DNA of 55,536 nt from Trichomonas tenax. Its lineage: Eukaryota > Parabasalia > Trichomonadida > Trichomonadidae. Within the stretch, counting starts at the first letter, position 1; every line of letters starts with the position of its first letter. Shown in pieces: positions 37,757-47,480 of the stretch. Under the pieces are notes generated by a model that did no database searches, was not told the origin of the DNA, and worked only from the letters and a program-made list of their open reading frames with translations. A program made the position numbers and the translations under genes. The stretch lies in NCBI GenBank assembly GCA_023091735.1, contig JALKBU010000251.1, positions 1 through 55,536 of the forward strand, given 5' to 3'.

Positions 37757-40700
37757 TTAAAGTTCTTTGAAAAAGTTTTCGACTTCGCGACTTAATTGTG
37801 GGATTCTTGTTCCAAGGTATTTGTCTGACTTATCTGCTGATCTGACATGTGCTAAAGCGTTCTTTGCTTGTTTCCTCTTCATGAACTGTGCATTGAACAT
37901 TGTTTCTTGAGGAAGTGTTAAGAATTGAACTTTGAGCTGAATAATATTCAAGTATTCTTCATCTCCATATCCCATTGTGTTCTTTGCACGTGCTTTTGTT
38001 GTCATTAAGTCTAAGTATACCTCAGGCCCTGACTGTTCGATGTATGCGGACTGGCAGAAGCAAAGGAGCGCTGGTGTGTGATAAGGACGCCCAACTCTGA
38101 GAGTTTTAAAGGCCCAGGAATTGATTGGATTCTTCTTATTGTTATCATTACTTTCGATTGCGCAAACAGAAGCATTCTTCCAATCGACTCTTGACATTCT
38201 TGTTGCATTTCCTCTAAAGACTAAAGATTCATCAGCAAAGATGACTTTGTCGTAATGAGATGGCAGAATCATGCCAGGATAATAATATTTTGCTGTTTTA
38301 ACATATAACAAGTTCGATGTTGGCTTTGGTGAGAAGTGCGGCACGAATAAAGGTAAAATAATTGTTGTGATATCATGTGGCCCAAGTATAGAATGGAAAG
38401 GATCAATCAGAATCAGTGGGCAAGTTCTGGATGCATTAGCATAGAATGTGTATGTTGTCCACTTCGCACGCCAATATGAGTCAGGATACCACATGAACAT
38501 GTAAAGTGCTGTGTTATCATTTCTTGGAACTCTATCAACAGCCTTTCCAGGAACATATATTTTAAGCATTGGAATGAAATTATCGACAGCGAATTGATTG
38601 TCTGCAAAACCTTGACAAGAATGAGATCCTGGTGGTAAAACAGCTGCAAAATATCCATCTGACATTGGCTTTCTGTATTCAGGGCCAATTCTGATCATCG
38701 ATGAATTAACGTATCCGGCAACAACGATTCCTGGAACAGTCCATTGTCCGTTTATGTGCTTAAGTTCCCACGAAGCTGGGCGATCGATACCGAAATTCCA
38801 TTCTGTGTCAACTGTAATTACACCAGTATTGAATGCATTGTAATAGCGTCCTGTTGAAATTTGACGGTCATTCTCAGGATTAGTTGCAACTGCAGAAGGA
38901 TAAAACTCAATGCCAACGGCCTCGACAGGTCCAAGTAATCTCATTACTCCTAACATCGGCCAGATTGTTCTCAATGCAGGATTTGCAATGAGACAGAATG
39001 TAACAACTCCTTGGCGGCTTCTTATGACTGATTTTTCGTTGATTTGTGGTCTGCCGGTTCTCTTTCTCTTTGCGAAGTCTTCTTCAGCCCTGAATAATTG
39101 GATGAAATGTCTCTGTTTCAAGTTACCGAAGTTGAGGTTGTGGTGATATGTGTAATTTGTTCTTGTTGCACAGTATTCAATTTCCTGTGGAGTAAGTTCT
39201 CTATCGAAAGCAAAAGGTCCAACAATAGTCTTAACATTTTGTCCGAACACTTTCTTGACGAAATTATCAACACTATCTTTGTGATTGTGATAAACGTGAG
39301 AGCAGTTTTCTAAATTTGGTTTATACCCAATTGTGAAAGCTGAACATTTGGAGAAATTGATTTGTGATTCTGCAAGAGCAATGACTCCATTATAGAGACT
39401 ATCTAAAGCATTTTCTACATCACCGGCGTTTTTGTCCGTAATTGTAATTCTATTTTGTGGCGTAATTTCCAATGGAATTGTTGTCTCAACTTTGATGCCA
39501 TCGGAACTAAACCAATCTGGGAATGAGACCTTTTCTGTGTCAAGGCCGAGCTTCATTGCTTGATTGACTTGCTTAGAAACCATCATCATTCTTTCTGTGA
39601 TTTTCTCAAATAAAGGATCATCATAGAAGAATTCACCATTGACGTTATACGCAAATTGTGTTATATTGCGTTCCATGCAGTATTCCCATGTCCTGTTCAT
39701 TCTCGAACTGATGAAATTATCGTTAAACAATTCTTTGAGCTTTCTCCACCTCGTGTCGCAAGTCGTTCTCTTATATGCTTTCTTTAATCCCATTGTTGAA
39801 GCTTCGTAAAGGAATGTTGCACCAATGCGCGCACCTGTGTTATCGCAAACTCTCCAGAATGCTGTTGTATAGAGTCTTTCTTCTGGATCAGACCAATTTC
39901 CGAATAAAAACATGTGGAATCTCGCAGGATATTGTGAATTTGCAAAATTCCTGATTGTTTCCATAACATAAGGAATGATTGGATTTCCAACACGCATAAA
40001 GATTTGAACTTCAGCGAGGTTGTCTTTGTATCTCAAGAAACCTGTGTAGTCCTTATTTTGAATGAGTTTTTTGGCCCAGTTTGTCAATCTATTTTTCCAT
40101 TGTTCGTGATACTCTAAAATTGGAGCATTTTGAAGCATATGCGTGACATGATGAACTGGCCTGCCTGTGCGTTGGTACAAGAAGTCGTGATTTGAAATTC
40201 CGAAGTGTTTGATTGTAATTGATAATTTATATTCTTGAAAAATTGCGTTAACGATTTCCATTGCATCTAATTTAACTACTCTTCCATTAACGGAAGCAAA
40301 CTGAGTTCCTGATGGCAAAAACTTGTATTTATCTAGGTCTGGTCCAAGATTTGATTTAGAAATCATATCATGATAATTCATGTAATTTTCTACAACTGAT
40401 CCAAGTTTTTCTATCTTTTCTTGGAAAGATCCATCATTAAGAGTGATTTGAAGTATTTTGAGGATTTGAGTTTCGTCTAATTTTGGTCCCCATTCTCTTT
40501 TAATGCCTCCCCATAAGTTGAGTGTTATATTGGGACGCGGTTCTTTGACTTTTGCAATTGCGCGTGGATGAAAATATTTTGTTTGCAAAGCGAAATTGAG
40601 TAGAGTCAAAATTTTTGTTGGCACTATTTTGGCGAGAGCTGTAAGTAATGTTCCAATGTCTGCTGTGTATTTTTCTTGCAAAATTGGGACAACAGCATTC

Positions 40701-40825
40701 AAAAATTCCGGATGTAAGTATTGGAAAAACTCAAGAGCCTCCTCAGATGGATATGTTTGTCCCCATTCGCCAGTTAGCATTATATCTTTGCTATAAGCTA
40801 AAACTGAAAGAAAGAGAAACCACAT
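37757..40825 (-). CDS. UGGT: UGGT-like protein (glycoprotein glucosyltransferase family), shortened and degenerate
   Basis: The protein is 1,022 aa with signal peptide MWFLFLSVLAYS. UGGTs are usually about 1,500 aa, so part of the N-terminal thioredoxin-like array is missing. Family blocks are visible: VNGRVVKLDAMEIVNAI, the beta-sandwich SRQGVVTFCLIANPALRT to WELKHINGQW, and the GT24-like end KVIFADESLVFRGN, GRPYHTPALLCF, GDEEYLN and LTLPQETMF. In active UGGT the first of these reads DAD and the third DQDLPN; here Asp865-Glu-Ser replaces the DxD. Metal-dependent glucose transfer to misfolded glycoproteins is therefore doubtful; it may only sense or bind clients. It ends in FKEL, a possible ER retrieval signal. 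Confidence 0.75.
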   Translation of the reverse strand: MWFLFLSVLAYSKDIMLTGEWGQTYPSEEALEFFQYLHPEFLNAVVPILQEKYTADIGTLLTALAKIVPTKILTLLNFALQTKYFHPRAIAKVKEPRPNITLNLWGGIKREWGPKLDETQILKILQITLNDGSFQEKIEKLGSVVENYMNYHDMISKSNLGPDLDKYKFLPSGTQFASVNGRVVKLDAMEIVNAIFQEYKLSITIKHFGISNHDFLYQRTGRPVHHVTHMLQNAPILEYHEQWKNRLTNWAKKLIQNKDYTGFLRYKDNLAEVQIFMRVGNPIIPYVMETIRNFANSQYPARFHMFLFGNWSDPEERLYTTAFWRVCDNTGARIGATFLYEASTMGLKKAYKRTTCDTRWRKLKELFNDNFISSRMNRTWEYCMERNITQFAYNVNGEFFYDDPLFEKITERMMMVSKQVNQAMKLGLDTEKVSFPDWFSSDGIKVETTIPLEITPQNRITITDKNAGDVENALDSLYNGVIALAESQINFSKCSAFTIGYKPNLENCSHVYHNHKDSVDNFVKKVFGQNVKTIVGPFAFDRELTPQEIEYCATRTNYTYHHNLNFGNLKQRHFIQLFRAEEDFAKRKRTGRPQINEKSVIRSRQGVVTFCLIANPALRTIWPMLGVMRLLGPVEAVGIEFYPSAVATNPENDRQISTGRYYNAFNTGVITVDTEWNFGIDRPASWELKHINGQWTVPGIVVAGYVNSSMIRIGPEYRKPMSDGYFAAVLPPGSHSCQGFADNQFAVDNFIPMLKIYVPGKAVDRVPRNDNTALYMFMWYPDSYWRAKWTTYTFYANASRTCPLILIDPFHSILGPHDITTIILPLFVPHFSPKPTSNLLYVKTAKYYYPGMILPSHYDKVIFADESLVFRGNATRMSRVDWKNASVCAIESNDNNKKNPINSWAFKTLRVGRPYHTPALLCFCQSAYIEQSGPEVYLDLMTTKARAKNTMGYGDEEYLNIIQLKVQFLTLPQETMFNAQFMKRKQAKNALAHVRSADKSDKYLGTRIPQLSREVENFFKEL

Positions 40826-40836
40826 TTAAGATTTCT

Positions 40837-40884
40837 GACTTGTAAAGTCTGATTTTGACAAAATGTTTTTACGTGTCAATTTTA
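40837..40884 (-). promoter_or_regulatory. promoter element of UGGT-like gene
   Basis: On the minus strand TAAAATTGACACGTAAAAAC, then TTTTGTCAAAATC, then GACTTTACAAGTC, ending 12 bp before the ATG at 40825. It holds both orientations of the recurrent motif. Confidence 0.5.
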
Positions 40885-41006
40885 TTCTCTCTCTTTATCT
40901 TTTAAAAATAATCATATTTCTTTATCTCTTCATTGATTTCCTTATTAAATTTTGATTTTGGTAATTCAAATATTTTATATTTATTAAAAATCTAACATTC
41001 TAAAAT

Positions 41007-41687
41007 TTAATGCTTTCCTTTGTGGTTATGTTCATGCTTGAAGTCCTTGCCTTTCATGTTATTTAAGAACTTTGGTTTTCCAATTTGTTGTGGTTTGTGT
41101 GAAGGCGGTGGTGGCGGTGGTTTCTTCATCTGCTGCTGTTGCTGTCTTTGTGGTGGTGGTGGTTTTTGATTTGGATTTGGTTTTGGTTTATTCTTTGATA
41201 ACGCGAGTAATTTAGTTTGAACATCTACTTCATCGACTTCGTCAACACCGTTGTTCCCTGTATCATCTGGTGAATCATCTGAAACTTCTTTTTCGTTCAT
41301 TTCTTCTTCCTCTTCTTCTTCGTCTTCTTCTTCATCAATTGGGACGTTATATCCAGAAATGTGTATCTCGCATGTGCCCTGGTTGTTCAATTTTACGATA
41401 TTTAATGGAGAAAAGCAAAAATTAACGACTTCGTGCTCTTTTTCTTCAGGAACTAACGCCGTAATCATAATATCCGTGTGAAGAAGCTTCGATACATCGA
41501 CCTGATCGTCTTCTTGGTATGGATCAACGGTAATAATGTGGGCTAATAATCTTTGTGGAACAGATTTCGTTCCTTCCGGGATTTTTGGAATGCAAACATT
41601 GGTTATATACATATTGGCGTCGTCTGGAATGTCTAATGTTACTGTTTGTCCTGGGGCGATAATTTGCGCCCACATTGTGCTCGACAT
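41007..41687 (-). CDS. nucleoplasmin-like (NPL) histone-chaperone-type protein
   Basis: The protein is 226 aa. Residues about 5-115 match the nucleoplasmin-like beta barrel found in plant HD2 and FKBP-type nucleolar proteins. The block MWAQIIAPGQTVTLDIPDDA corresponds to the F/W-W-G-V-E-V-K-P-G opening, and CEIHISGYNV to the closing H-x-S-G-Y. An acidic tract (about 117-135, nearly all Asp/Glu, encoded by a GAA/GAG microsatellite at 41302-41338) follows, then a proline/glutamine stretch and a basic His/Lys tail. Acidic tracts on an NPL pentamer bind histones, so a chromatin or nucleolar chaperone role is likely. No peptidyl-prolyl isomerase domain is attached. The start may be residue 1 or Met5. 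Confidence 0.72.
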   Translation of the reverse strand: MSSTMWAQIIAPGQTVTLDIPDDANMYITNVCIPKIPEGTKSVPQRLLAHIITVDPYQEDDQVDVSKLLHTDIMITALVPEEKEHEVVNFCFSPLNIVKLNNQGTCEIHISGYNVPIDEEEDEEEEEEEMNEKEVSDDSPDDTGNNGVDEVDEVDVQTKLLALSKNKPKPNPNQKPPPPQRQQQQQMKKPPPPPPSHKPQQIGKPKFLNNMKGKDFKHEHNHKGKH

Positions 41688-42095
41688 CTTTTTTTATAAT
41701 AATTGCGTCCTTTTTATCTTTGACACAACTTCACCAAAATCAACTTATTTCTTTTGCAACTTAGATGGCGAATTTATTATCTTCTTTAGTACCTAATATA
41801 TAAGTTTTCAAGTCGATATATTATTAAAAACTCTTGAAAAATGTAATTAATTCTATTATAAAATTTGATTTTTAAAATGACTCCAAACTTTGTAATTTTG
41901 ATATATTCATTTAGCAAAATGTATATAAGAAGAATGAAGCAAATTCCTTATTTTAAATTCGTCGATGTTTAGTAGCATAAAACATAACTCAAAAGTGGAA
42001 TGAAATATTTCAAATATAGCCATTGTACAATATGGTGGTGCTATTTTTTGATTTTCAAAAATATTACCATATTACCAAAAACGTGACATAATTTA
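41688..42095. other. divergent intergenic region
   Basis: This spacer separates the nucleoplasmin-like and HP1-like genes. Weak motif-like sites are TTTGACACAACTTC near 41719 and ACGTGACATAATTTA (42081-42095) directly abutting the HP1-like ATG. No other feature is seen. Confidence 0.4.
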
Positions 42096-42965
42096 ATGCC
42101 GAAGAATACAGAGTCATTTGAGATTTCTTCGGAATCATATGATGAAGAAGAGGATATATTCGTTGTCGAAGCAATCATTGATCACAAAGTTGAGGACGGA
42201 GAGACACTTTATCGCGTTCGATGGCAAGGATATAAGCCAGAAAACGATACATGGGAGCCAATAGAGAATCTCAGCGGCTGCAAGGAACTTCTCAATCAGT
42301 ATTTGGAAAAACTAGAACAAAAAAAGTCATCTCGAAATTTTGAAACAAAAAAGAAAGCAGCTGTTACTGAAAAAGTGAAGGAAGATAGAAAAGAGGTCAA
42401 AATACAGAAACACAAAAAGAAAACCGAAGAAAAGGAAATTAAAATCGAAAAAGAAAAAGAACGCAAGGTCGTTAAAGAGAAAATAAAAAAACCAAAAGAA
42501 CGAAAGGCTTCAAGAGATTCCGATTATGTCGAAGAAATTGAAATACCTAAAGAAAAACCTTCAAGAATTCAAGAAAAAACAGAACCTGAAGTTGTCACTG
42601 ACAAAACATATTCAACGAAAGAACAAGTATTAGATATTGTCGGTGATTCTTACAATTTCTCGATTCCTAAAGCAAAGAAACCAAATATTACGCTTTTCAA
42701 GCCATCACAACCAAATCAAGCAATTCTATATGGTGTAGATAGTAAGATATTAGATAAACTTGGTGATAATGATCCATTTAAATCTGGTGCTGAACCATTT
42801 GGAATACAAGATTATCAAATCACGAATGGACAGAAATTCCTTGAAGTTATGTTTCAAGATCCAAGCTACAAGCAATTTACCGCTAAAGTTCCATTGGAAG
42901 TCATGATTCAAATGTATCCTCAATTAGTCATCAATTTCAGTCTTTCCCATTCCAGTTTGTTATAA
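42096..42965 (+). CDS. HP1-like chromodomain protein
   Basis: The protein is 289 aa. The acidic head (SSESYDEEED) leads into a chromodomain at residues about 20-72: FVVEAIIDHKVEDGETLYRV, RWQGYKPENDTWEP, NLSGCKELLNQYL. Aromatic cage positions are Phe22, Trp43 and Tyr46, suitable for methyl-lysine binding. A long Lys/Glu hinge (about 73-170) would contact DNA or RNA. The C-terminal block PFGIQDYQITNGQKFLEVMF to MIQMYPQLVINFSLSHS has the spacing of a chromoshadow domain, including the PQLVI-x-F end, though it is diverged. This layout fits heterochromatin protein 1. The ATG is immediately after a motif-like site. Confidence 0.8.
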   Translation: MPKNTESFEISSESYDEEEDIFVVEAIIDHKVEDGETLYRVRWQGYKPENDTWEPIENLSGCKELLNQYLEKLEQKKSSRNFETKKKAAVTEKVKEDRKEVKIQKHKKKTEEKEIKIEKEKERKVVKEKIKKPKERKASRDSDYVEEIEIPKEKPSRIQEKTEPEVVTDKTYSTKEQVLDIVGDSYNFSIPKAKKPNITLFKPSQPNQAILYGVDSKILDKLGDNDPFKSGAEPFGIQDYQITNGQKFLEVMFQDPSYKQFTAKVPLEVMIQMYPQLVINFSLSHSSLL

Positions 42966-43110
42966 CTGTTTTTGTATTAAAAATCTATTTAATTAATAAG
43001 TCACTTATTTTTGATATCAAATTGGTATTAGATATTAACAGTATAATTTTAATGGAATCACAGTCACTAGAAACAACAAAAATTAACAACAATAAACAAT
43101 ATAAATAAAA

Positions 43111-44220
43111 TTACTTCTTTGGTGGAGCATTCCTTGGAAGAGGCTTAAGATTAGAAACTAACTCGCGCATTGTTCTTTCCGCAAAATCTCTCATAGCATC
43201 AACATCACCAGGAAGGTTGTGTAAGCAGTAGAAGCTCCAGAGGTGGGAATCGCCTTTCCAATATGTAGTGTTTCTTACGAGAACCATAGGCATGTAGAAG
43301 AACTTGTAATCTCTGCAAACAAGAGTAACATCCTTGATTCTGTTCTTCTCGATTGTGTCGTGATTCTGGACGATTAAATCGATGAATTCGCGCTCCAAGC
43401 TGGGAGGAATGTTGCCGAAACAACGTGGTGCTTCTTTATCATTAATGACCCAAGCGAGAACTTCTTTAAATTGTGTTCCATGCTGTATTTCACCGTTATT
43501 TAGGCTCAATAAAAGCTGCTGGTTGGAGCGTATGATACCTGGAATCTTAGAGACAGCCTGTGACAAGTTAACATTGCCTACAGCAACAATTTTCTGATCA
43601 TAATTTGGCTCGAGTCTAGAAACTGAAACGCGAGAAACAATTCCATCATTTCTGCGGAAAACTTGGTCTGCATATGGAGCCTCATTGTGTCTAACGAGGA
43701 GATCGATCGCAAGCAAATCATCTGGATTTTGGCTCCAATAACTATCAGAAGCGACATAAATTTCGTTTCTACGGTAAATAGCGATGAGATCTGTACCTAA
43801 ATCGTGGAATAAAGACAGCAATTTCTGCATTCTTTCGTGTGCATTGTGTGGAATGACTTTTGGAACGCCAAAAACTGTCTGAATGTCAAGTCCATGGATG
43901 TGAATTGGTCTGATAAATGATCCATAGAAGGCATTATACATCACAGCCTGCGCGTGCAAGATATGAAGAACTTCTGTATCTCGATAAGGCTGATTTGTCA
44001 CATAAACGATTATTTCGTTGTTGTTTGTCTCTTGAAAAGCAATTTTAGACTTGTTAACTGATCCAATAACGAAAGGAACTTTTCCAACATCGAGATATTG
44101 CTGTGCTGCGGCGAAAAGTTGGCCTTGTTCGAACTTTATTGAGCTTCCATCTTTCTTATACGCAAACTTGACTGTTCCGTCGTTCTCGAAAAGGACAATG
44201 TTCTCCATTGGAGCAGTCAT
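43111..44220 (-). CDS. possible longin-domain protein (Fuz/Mon1/Ccz1-type), 369 aa
   Basis: The chain alternates beta strands and helices in roughly three similar units: IVLFENDGTVKFAYKKDGSS and KVPFVIGSVNKSKIAFQETN; TDLIAIYRRNEIYVASDSYW; then KDVTLVCRDYKFFYMPMVLV. Openings of the type hydrophobic strand, turn, strand, then a long helix recall the triple longin architecture of Mon1, Ccz1, HPS1 and Fuzzy, which form Rab GEFs or ciliary trafficking complexes. No diagnostic motif confirms it. There is no signal peptide or membrane segment. The tail is basic and proline-rich. It meets the HP1-like gene tail to tail over 145 bp. Confidence 0.6.
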   Translation of the reverse strand: MTAPMENIVLFENDGTVKFAYKKDGSSIKFEQGQLFAAAQQYLDVGKVPFVIGSVNKSKIAFQETNNNEIIVYVTNQPYRDTEVLHILHAQAVMYNAFYGSFIRPIHIHGLDIQTVFGVPKVIPHNAHERMQKLLSLFHDLGTDLIAIYRRNEIYVASDSYWSQNPDDLLAIDLLVRHNEAPYADQVFRRNDGIVSRVSVSRLEPNYDQKIVAVGNVNLSQAVSKIPGIIRSNQQLLLSLNNGEIQHGTQFKEVLAWVINDKEAPRCFGNIPPSLEREFIDLIVQNHDTIEKNRIKDVTLVCRDYKFFYMPMVLVRNTTYWKGDSHLWSFYCLHNLPGDVDAMRDFAERTMRELVSNLKPLPRNAPPKK

Positions 44221-44236
44221 GAACGTTTATTTTTGA

Positions 44237-44273
44237 TTTGTAAATTTTGACATTTATATTTTACGTGGCAAAA
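44237..44273 (-). promoter_or_regulatory. promoter element of the 44220 gene
   Basis: On the minus strand TTTTGCCACGTAAAATATAA is followed by ATGTCAAAATTTACAAA, ending 17 bp before the ATG. It is a paired, opposite-orientation motif. Confidence 0.5.
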
Positions 44274-44959
44274 TATTTTGGTGATTTTTTATGGGGTTTT
44301 TTTTGAGCTTTTTTGAACTCCATGATGACGATTAATTACCTATCACCAAAGAAATATATAATATACTTGCTAATATATATTTCGAAATAGATTATCATGC
44401 AAAAACAAATAACTTATGAAATCTCATGAGAGATAATAACTATGATATTGTTGTTTTAATATAAATAGATACTATTTTATTAATATAACAAATTTGGCGA
44501 TTTAGTTTTTCGATATCTATTAAACTTTTTTGTGAAATATTAATTTTTTGAAAATTTGACATAAAAATTATTTAATTGTCTCTAAACAGATTTTTGATTC
44601 TTTAAAAATTGCAAAGGCATGGAGCATTCTTCGAGAAGTAGATGAAGAACTCTGTCTTAATTCTCGAATTTCATGATTTTTGAAGGACCTAAAAAAAAAT
44701 TGTTTTAGCAGCAAAATGGATTCAAAGTCTAACACTTAGAATATAAGATATATGCTATGAAGCACACATGATGATATTATTAAACACAGTTTGATCGCAA
44801 AATTTAAAAATTTGGAAGATAGGATTTATAAAAAGAGGCAATTAATACATGCATAGAAAATTAATATTTACAAACAACCTAAATTAACAACCTAAATTTA
44901 CGAACAAAAAACAAACAAACAAAAAATTAATTAAAAATGCTCAAATGTGAATGCGTAGC
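44274..44959. other. intergenic region, small direct repeats
   Basis: A+T-rich spacer. AACAACCTAAATT occurs twice in tandem near 44873-44899, followed by an ACAAACAAACAAA run. An isolated TTTGACATAAAAATT lies near 44556. No gene is supported. Confidence 0.4.
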
Positions 44960-46486
44960 TTATCCACTGCGAATGAACGGAGAGAAGATATTGAATCGAT
45001 AGTTCATGTCTGGGGAATCAATCCAATACTCGCCATTATCTGATTCAGTGTGCGAGAATGTGACGAGTGCGTCGAGTTTTTCATTGAAGGAAATTGAAGT
45101 GGTTTGTTGACGGTTGAGATCAACGCCGAGGCAGGCCTTCGCTTGCTTGTGTCTGATATCGAAGGCTCGTATCTTAGAATCATCGTAAGAGGCAACAATA
45201 TAGTTGGGGCTGGATGATATGAGCGTTGGTGTTGCATTTTCTGCATAGAATGAGGCAACTGAACGCGGTTCTCTTATATCCCATAATTTAATCGTGCAGT
45301 CATTTGAGGACGTGCAGAAAAGGTTCTCACTGATACTGCTGATGTGTGTCACTGGCTGAAAGTGGCCTAAGAAAGGACGAATCTCTGTTCCAAGTCGATC
45401 AAATAAGTGGCAAGTTGTCGATTGGACAAGTCCACAGACAATTTTGTCTCCTTGAGTGCATAAATCAGAAATGCCCGTGTAGATGTTATTGAGCTGAACC
45501 TTGTAAATGCTCATTGAATCATTGATGAAATAAAGAGAATTGTGTGCTGTCGAAGAAAAGACTGTTAATCCAGCGGTTGAAACTATGTGGGGGTCTGGGA
45601 ACGGATTATAGGGTATATCTGATGATGTAAACTGTCCTGACTCAAGCAAGATGCGATGTATCTGTGTTGCTGTGATCGCCCAAGCGGAATCGCCGCGTGA
45701 GCTTATCGCGAAAGTGTTGATATTGTTGATTCCGTTGATCGGTATCGTCTGCCAATCAACGGAAAATTCTGGGTTGCTGATATAGCTCATTTTGTAGCCG
45801 TCCTCACCCTGAAAAGCGTAGGCTCCGTATCCATTTGTGAGGCAGTTGACCTCATTCTTGGGGATTGTGACAACTCTCGTGTTGAGATGACGCCATATGG
45901 ATTTTTCTTTCTTTACTTCTACTTTGTTGAGAAGGTCTGAGATCGAGAACGGCATAATTTGAGGTGGCGGAGGTGGAAATTTGATCGAATTCGCGGATAT
46001 GTTGTAAAAATTGCATTGGAATAACTTGTCGTCTAAACAGATTGAATTGTATTCGTTGATAATCTCTTGCATTTTTGAGCTACCAAAAGCTACCCAAGCA
46101 GCTTTATCTTCGAGCTGTTGAAGTCTGTTTGTCGTCGATGTGGCATTTAGATTTAAATTTAAATCGTATGGAGCTTGTAGATTTGTTTCAGGTTGAATAT
46201 CTTTCAAGGAGGCCTCCCCGTTTGACGATTTCCGAGCTTCTGGTTCGGTCCCCGAATCATTAGTAACAAGCTTTTTGTTGTTGTTAAACCACAGGCGCAC
46301 GGACCTGTTGGTCCAGTGGCTTGAAATTTTAAGTAATTCTGACGAAACTTCACTTGCGATTCTAGTTCGATCCGGAGATCTCTCCGGATAGCTGAAGTAT
46401 AGCTTCAAATTAGGCGTGAGGATGGATTGTTCTTGAGGAGAGGGGTGATAGCGTCGAATATCTTCTATAGTTCTTGCGTCTCCCAT
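44960..46486 (-). CDS. WD40 protein with N-terminal homeodomain-like segment
   Basis: The protein is 508 aa, started at MGDARTIEDIRRYHPSPQEQ because the earlier initiator is only a GTG. Residues about 27-75 read LKLYFSYPERSPDRTRIASE, then SSHWTNRSVRLWFNNNKKLV. Helix-turn-helix spacing and W66-F67-x-N69-x-K71 match homeodomain recognition helix positions 48-53, with Lys for Arg53. A Ser/Asn-rich linker follows. The C-terminal half (about 190-508) is a WD40 propeller: CTSSNDCTIKLWDIREPRSV, VASYDDSKIRAFDIRHKQAK. A DNA-binding head on a WD40 propeller is unusual. The WD40 part is secure; the homeodomain is inferred from the motif. Confidence 0.7.
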   Translation of the reverse strand: MGDARTIEDIRRYHPSPQEQSILTPNLKLYFSYPERSPDRTRIASEVSSELLKISSHWTNRSVRLWFNNNKKLVTNDSGTEPEARKSSNGEASLKDIQPETNLQAPYDLNLNLNATSTTNRLQQLEDKAAWVAFGSSKMQEIINEYNSICLDDKLFQCNFYNISANSIKFPPPPPQIMPFSISDLLNKVEVKKEKSIWRHLNTRVVTIPKNEVNCLTNGYGAYAFQGEDGYKMSYISNPEFSVDWQTIPINGINNINTFAISSRGDSAWAITATQIHRILLESGQFTSSDIPYNPFPDPHIVSTAGLTVFSSTAHNSLYFINDSMSIYKVQLNNIYTGISDLCTQGDKIVCGLVQSTTCHLFDRLGTEIRPFLGHFQPVTHISSISENLFCTSSNDCTIKLWDIREPRSVASFYAENATPTLISSSPNYIVASYDDSKIRAFDIRHKQAKACLGVDLNRQQTTSISFNEKLDALVTFSHTESDNGEYWIDSPDMNYRFNIFSPFIRSG

Positions 46487-47289
46487 TCCTAAATTTAATA
46501 AAAACTCCTCCACAATTCAATTGCTAAGAAAACTTTGTATGAGGTCCTTCAAATTTTCACTTTTCTTCAGTATAGTGTTAATTGCCCAAATCCCCATAAT
46601 TTTATGATAGACATGTTAACAGTAACGCAAAAATAGGGAATCACGAACAAAAAACACAAAGACATGTTTTCAATGAATCCTTCATTTTCGGTTCAATTCC
46701 TTTTTGCTATTTCCATCTCAGATTCAACTTGATTAAATTTGAGAATAAATCTAATAATATTGAATGATATTCAATAAAATTGTGCGATTTTTGCGGCTTG
46801 ACATAAATAACCTCTCTCAATTCTCTCAATTTTGCATTCTCAATTCAGTTATTTGATTTTTGTTTTTTAATCATCAAAATTGGGTTTGCAATTGGTAATA
46901 GGCCTATTAGCACGTAAATTTTGCGGTTTTTAATTATCAAATATTTTTTCGCGAAAATCATTCAGTATGTTATACAAAGGCATATTTTGGCTTTACTGAA
47001 ATTTTTATGATTGAAAAAAGATTTTGGAATATCGACTATTTCAACTCAGTTATAGGAATATGATATCTTTTACCTGCAAAACCTTACAATTTACTGAAAT
47101 TTTTTATCGTCTTAATAGCTCTCAATTTCAAAAAATTTTAGTTTTTTTTATAGTTGCCAATAAAAAATTTGCTGCGAGCAATTATTTGTTTTTGATCCTT
47201 TGTCTGCGCAATTATGGATGTGCGCATTGGGAACTTTTTTGATGCACGCGGATTTTGCTGATTTACAGATCGCGCGCAAAGCTCCTCGA

Positions 47290-47480
47290 AACCCCCAAAT
47301 ATTCATTCATTGCCCTGCAATATTTAGCCTCCCACCTGATTAAATTTTATAAACCCTAACTATTAGCGTCCCCCATTTTTCTGCCAATACCTCCTTTTTA
47401 TCTACTAAAACCATCCCCTTTATATTGATTTATACCCCTTTTTAGTCAATAATTTCCCTCATTCATCATAAACCTCTCAA
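47290..47480. repeat. C-tract cluster on plus strand (G-tracts on minus)
   Basis: Runs of three to five C recur about every 10-30 bases, for example CCCCCAAATATTC, GCCTCCCACC, AACCCTAAC, GTCCCCCATTTT, ACCATCCCC, TACCCC and TTTCCCTC, while G is scarce. The rest of the intergenic DNA lacks this bias. The minus strand could form intermolecular or loose G-quadruplex structures. Confidence 0.5.

Noticed and set aside
47024..47242. 72-codon plus-strand frame in the long intergenic region
   Set aside because: Phe/Leu/Tyr-rich translation without domain, upstream motif or conservation evidence.
47340..47365. Telomere-like AACCCTAAC
   Set aside because: A single copy only, not an array; it is part of the C-tract zone.
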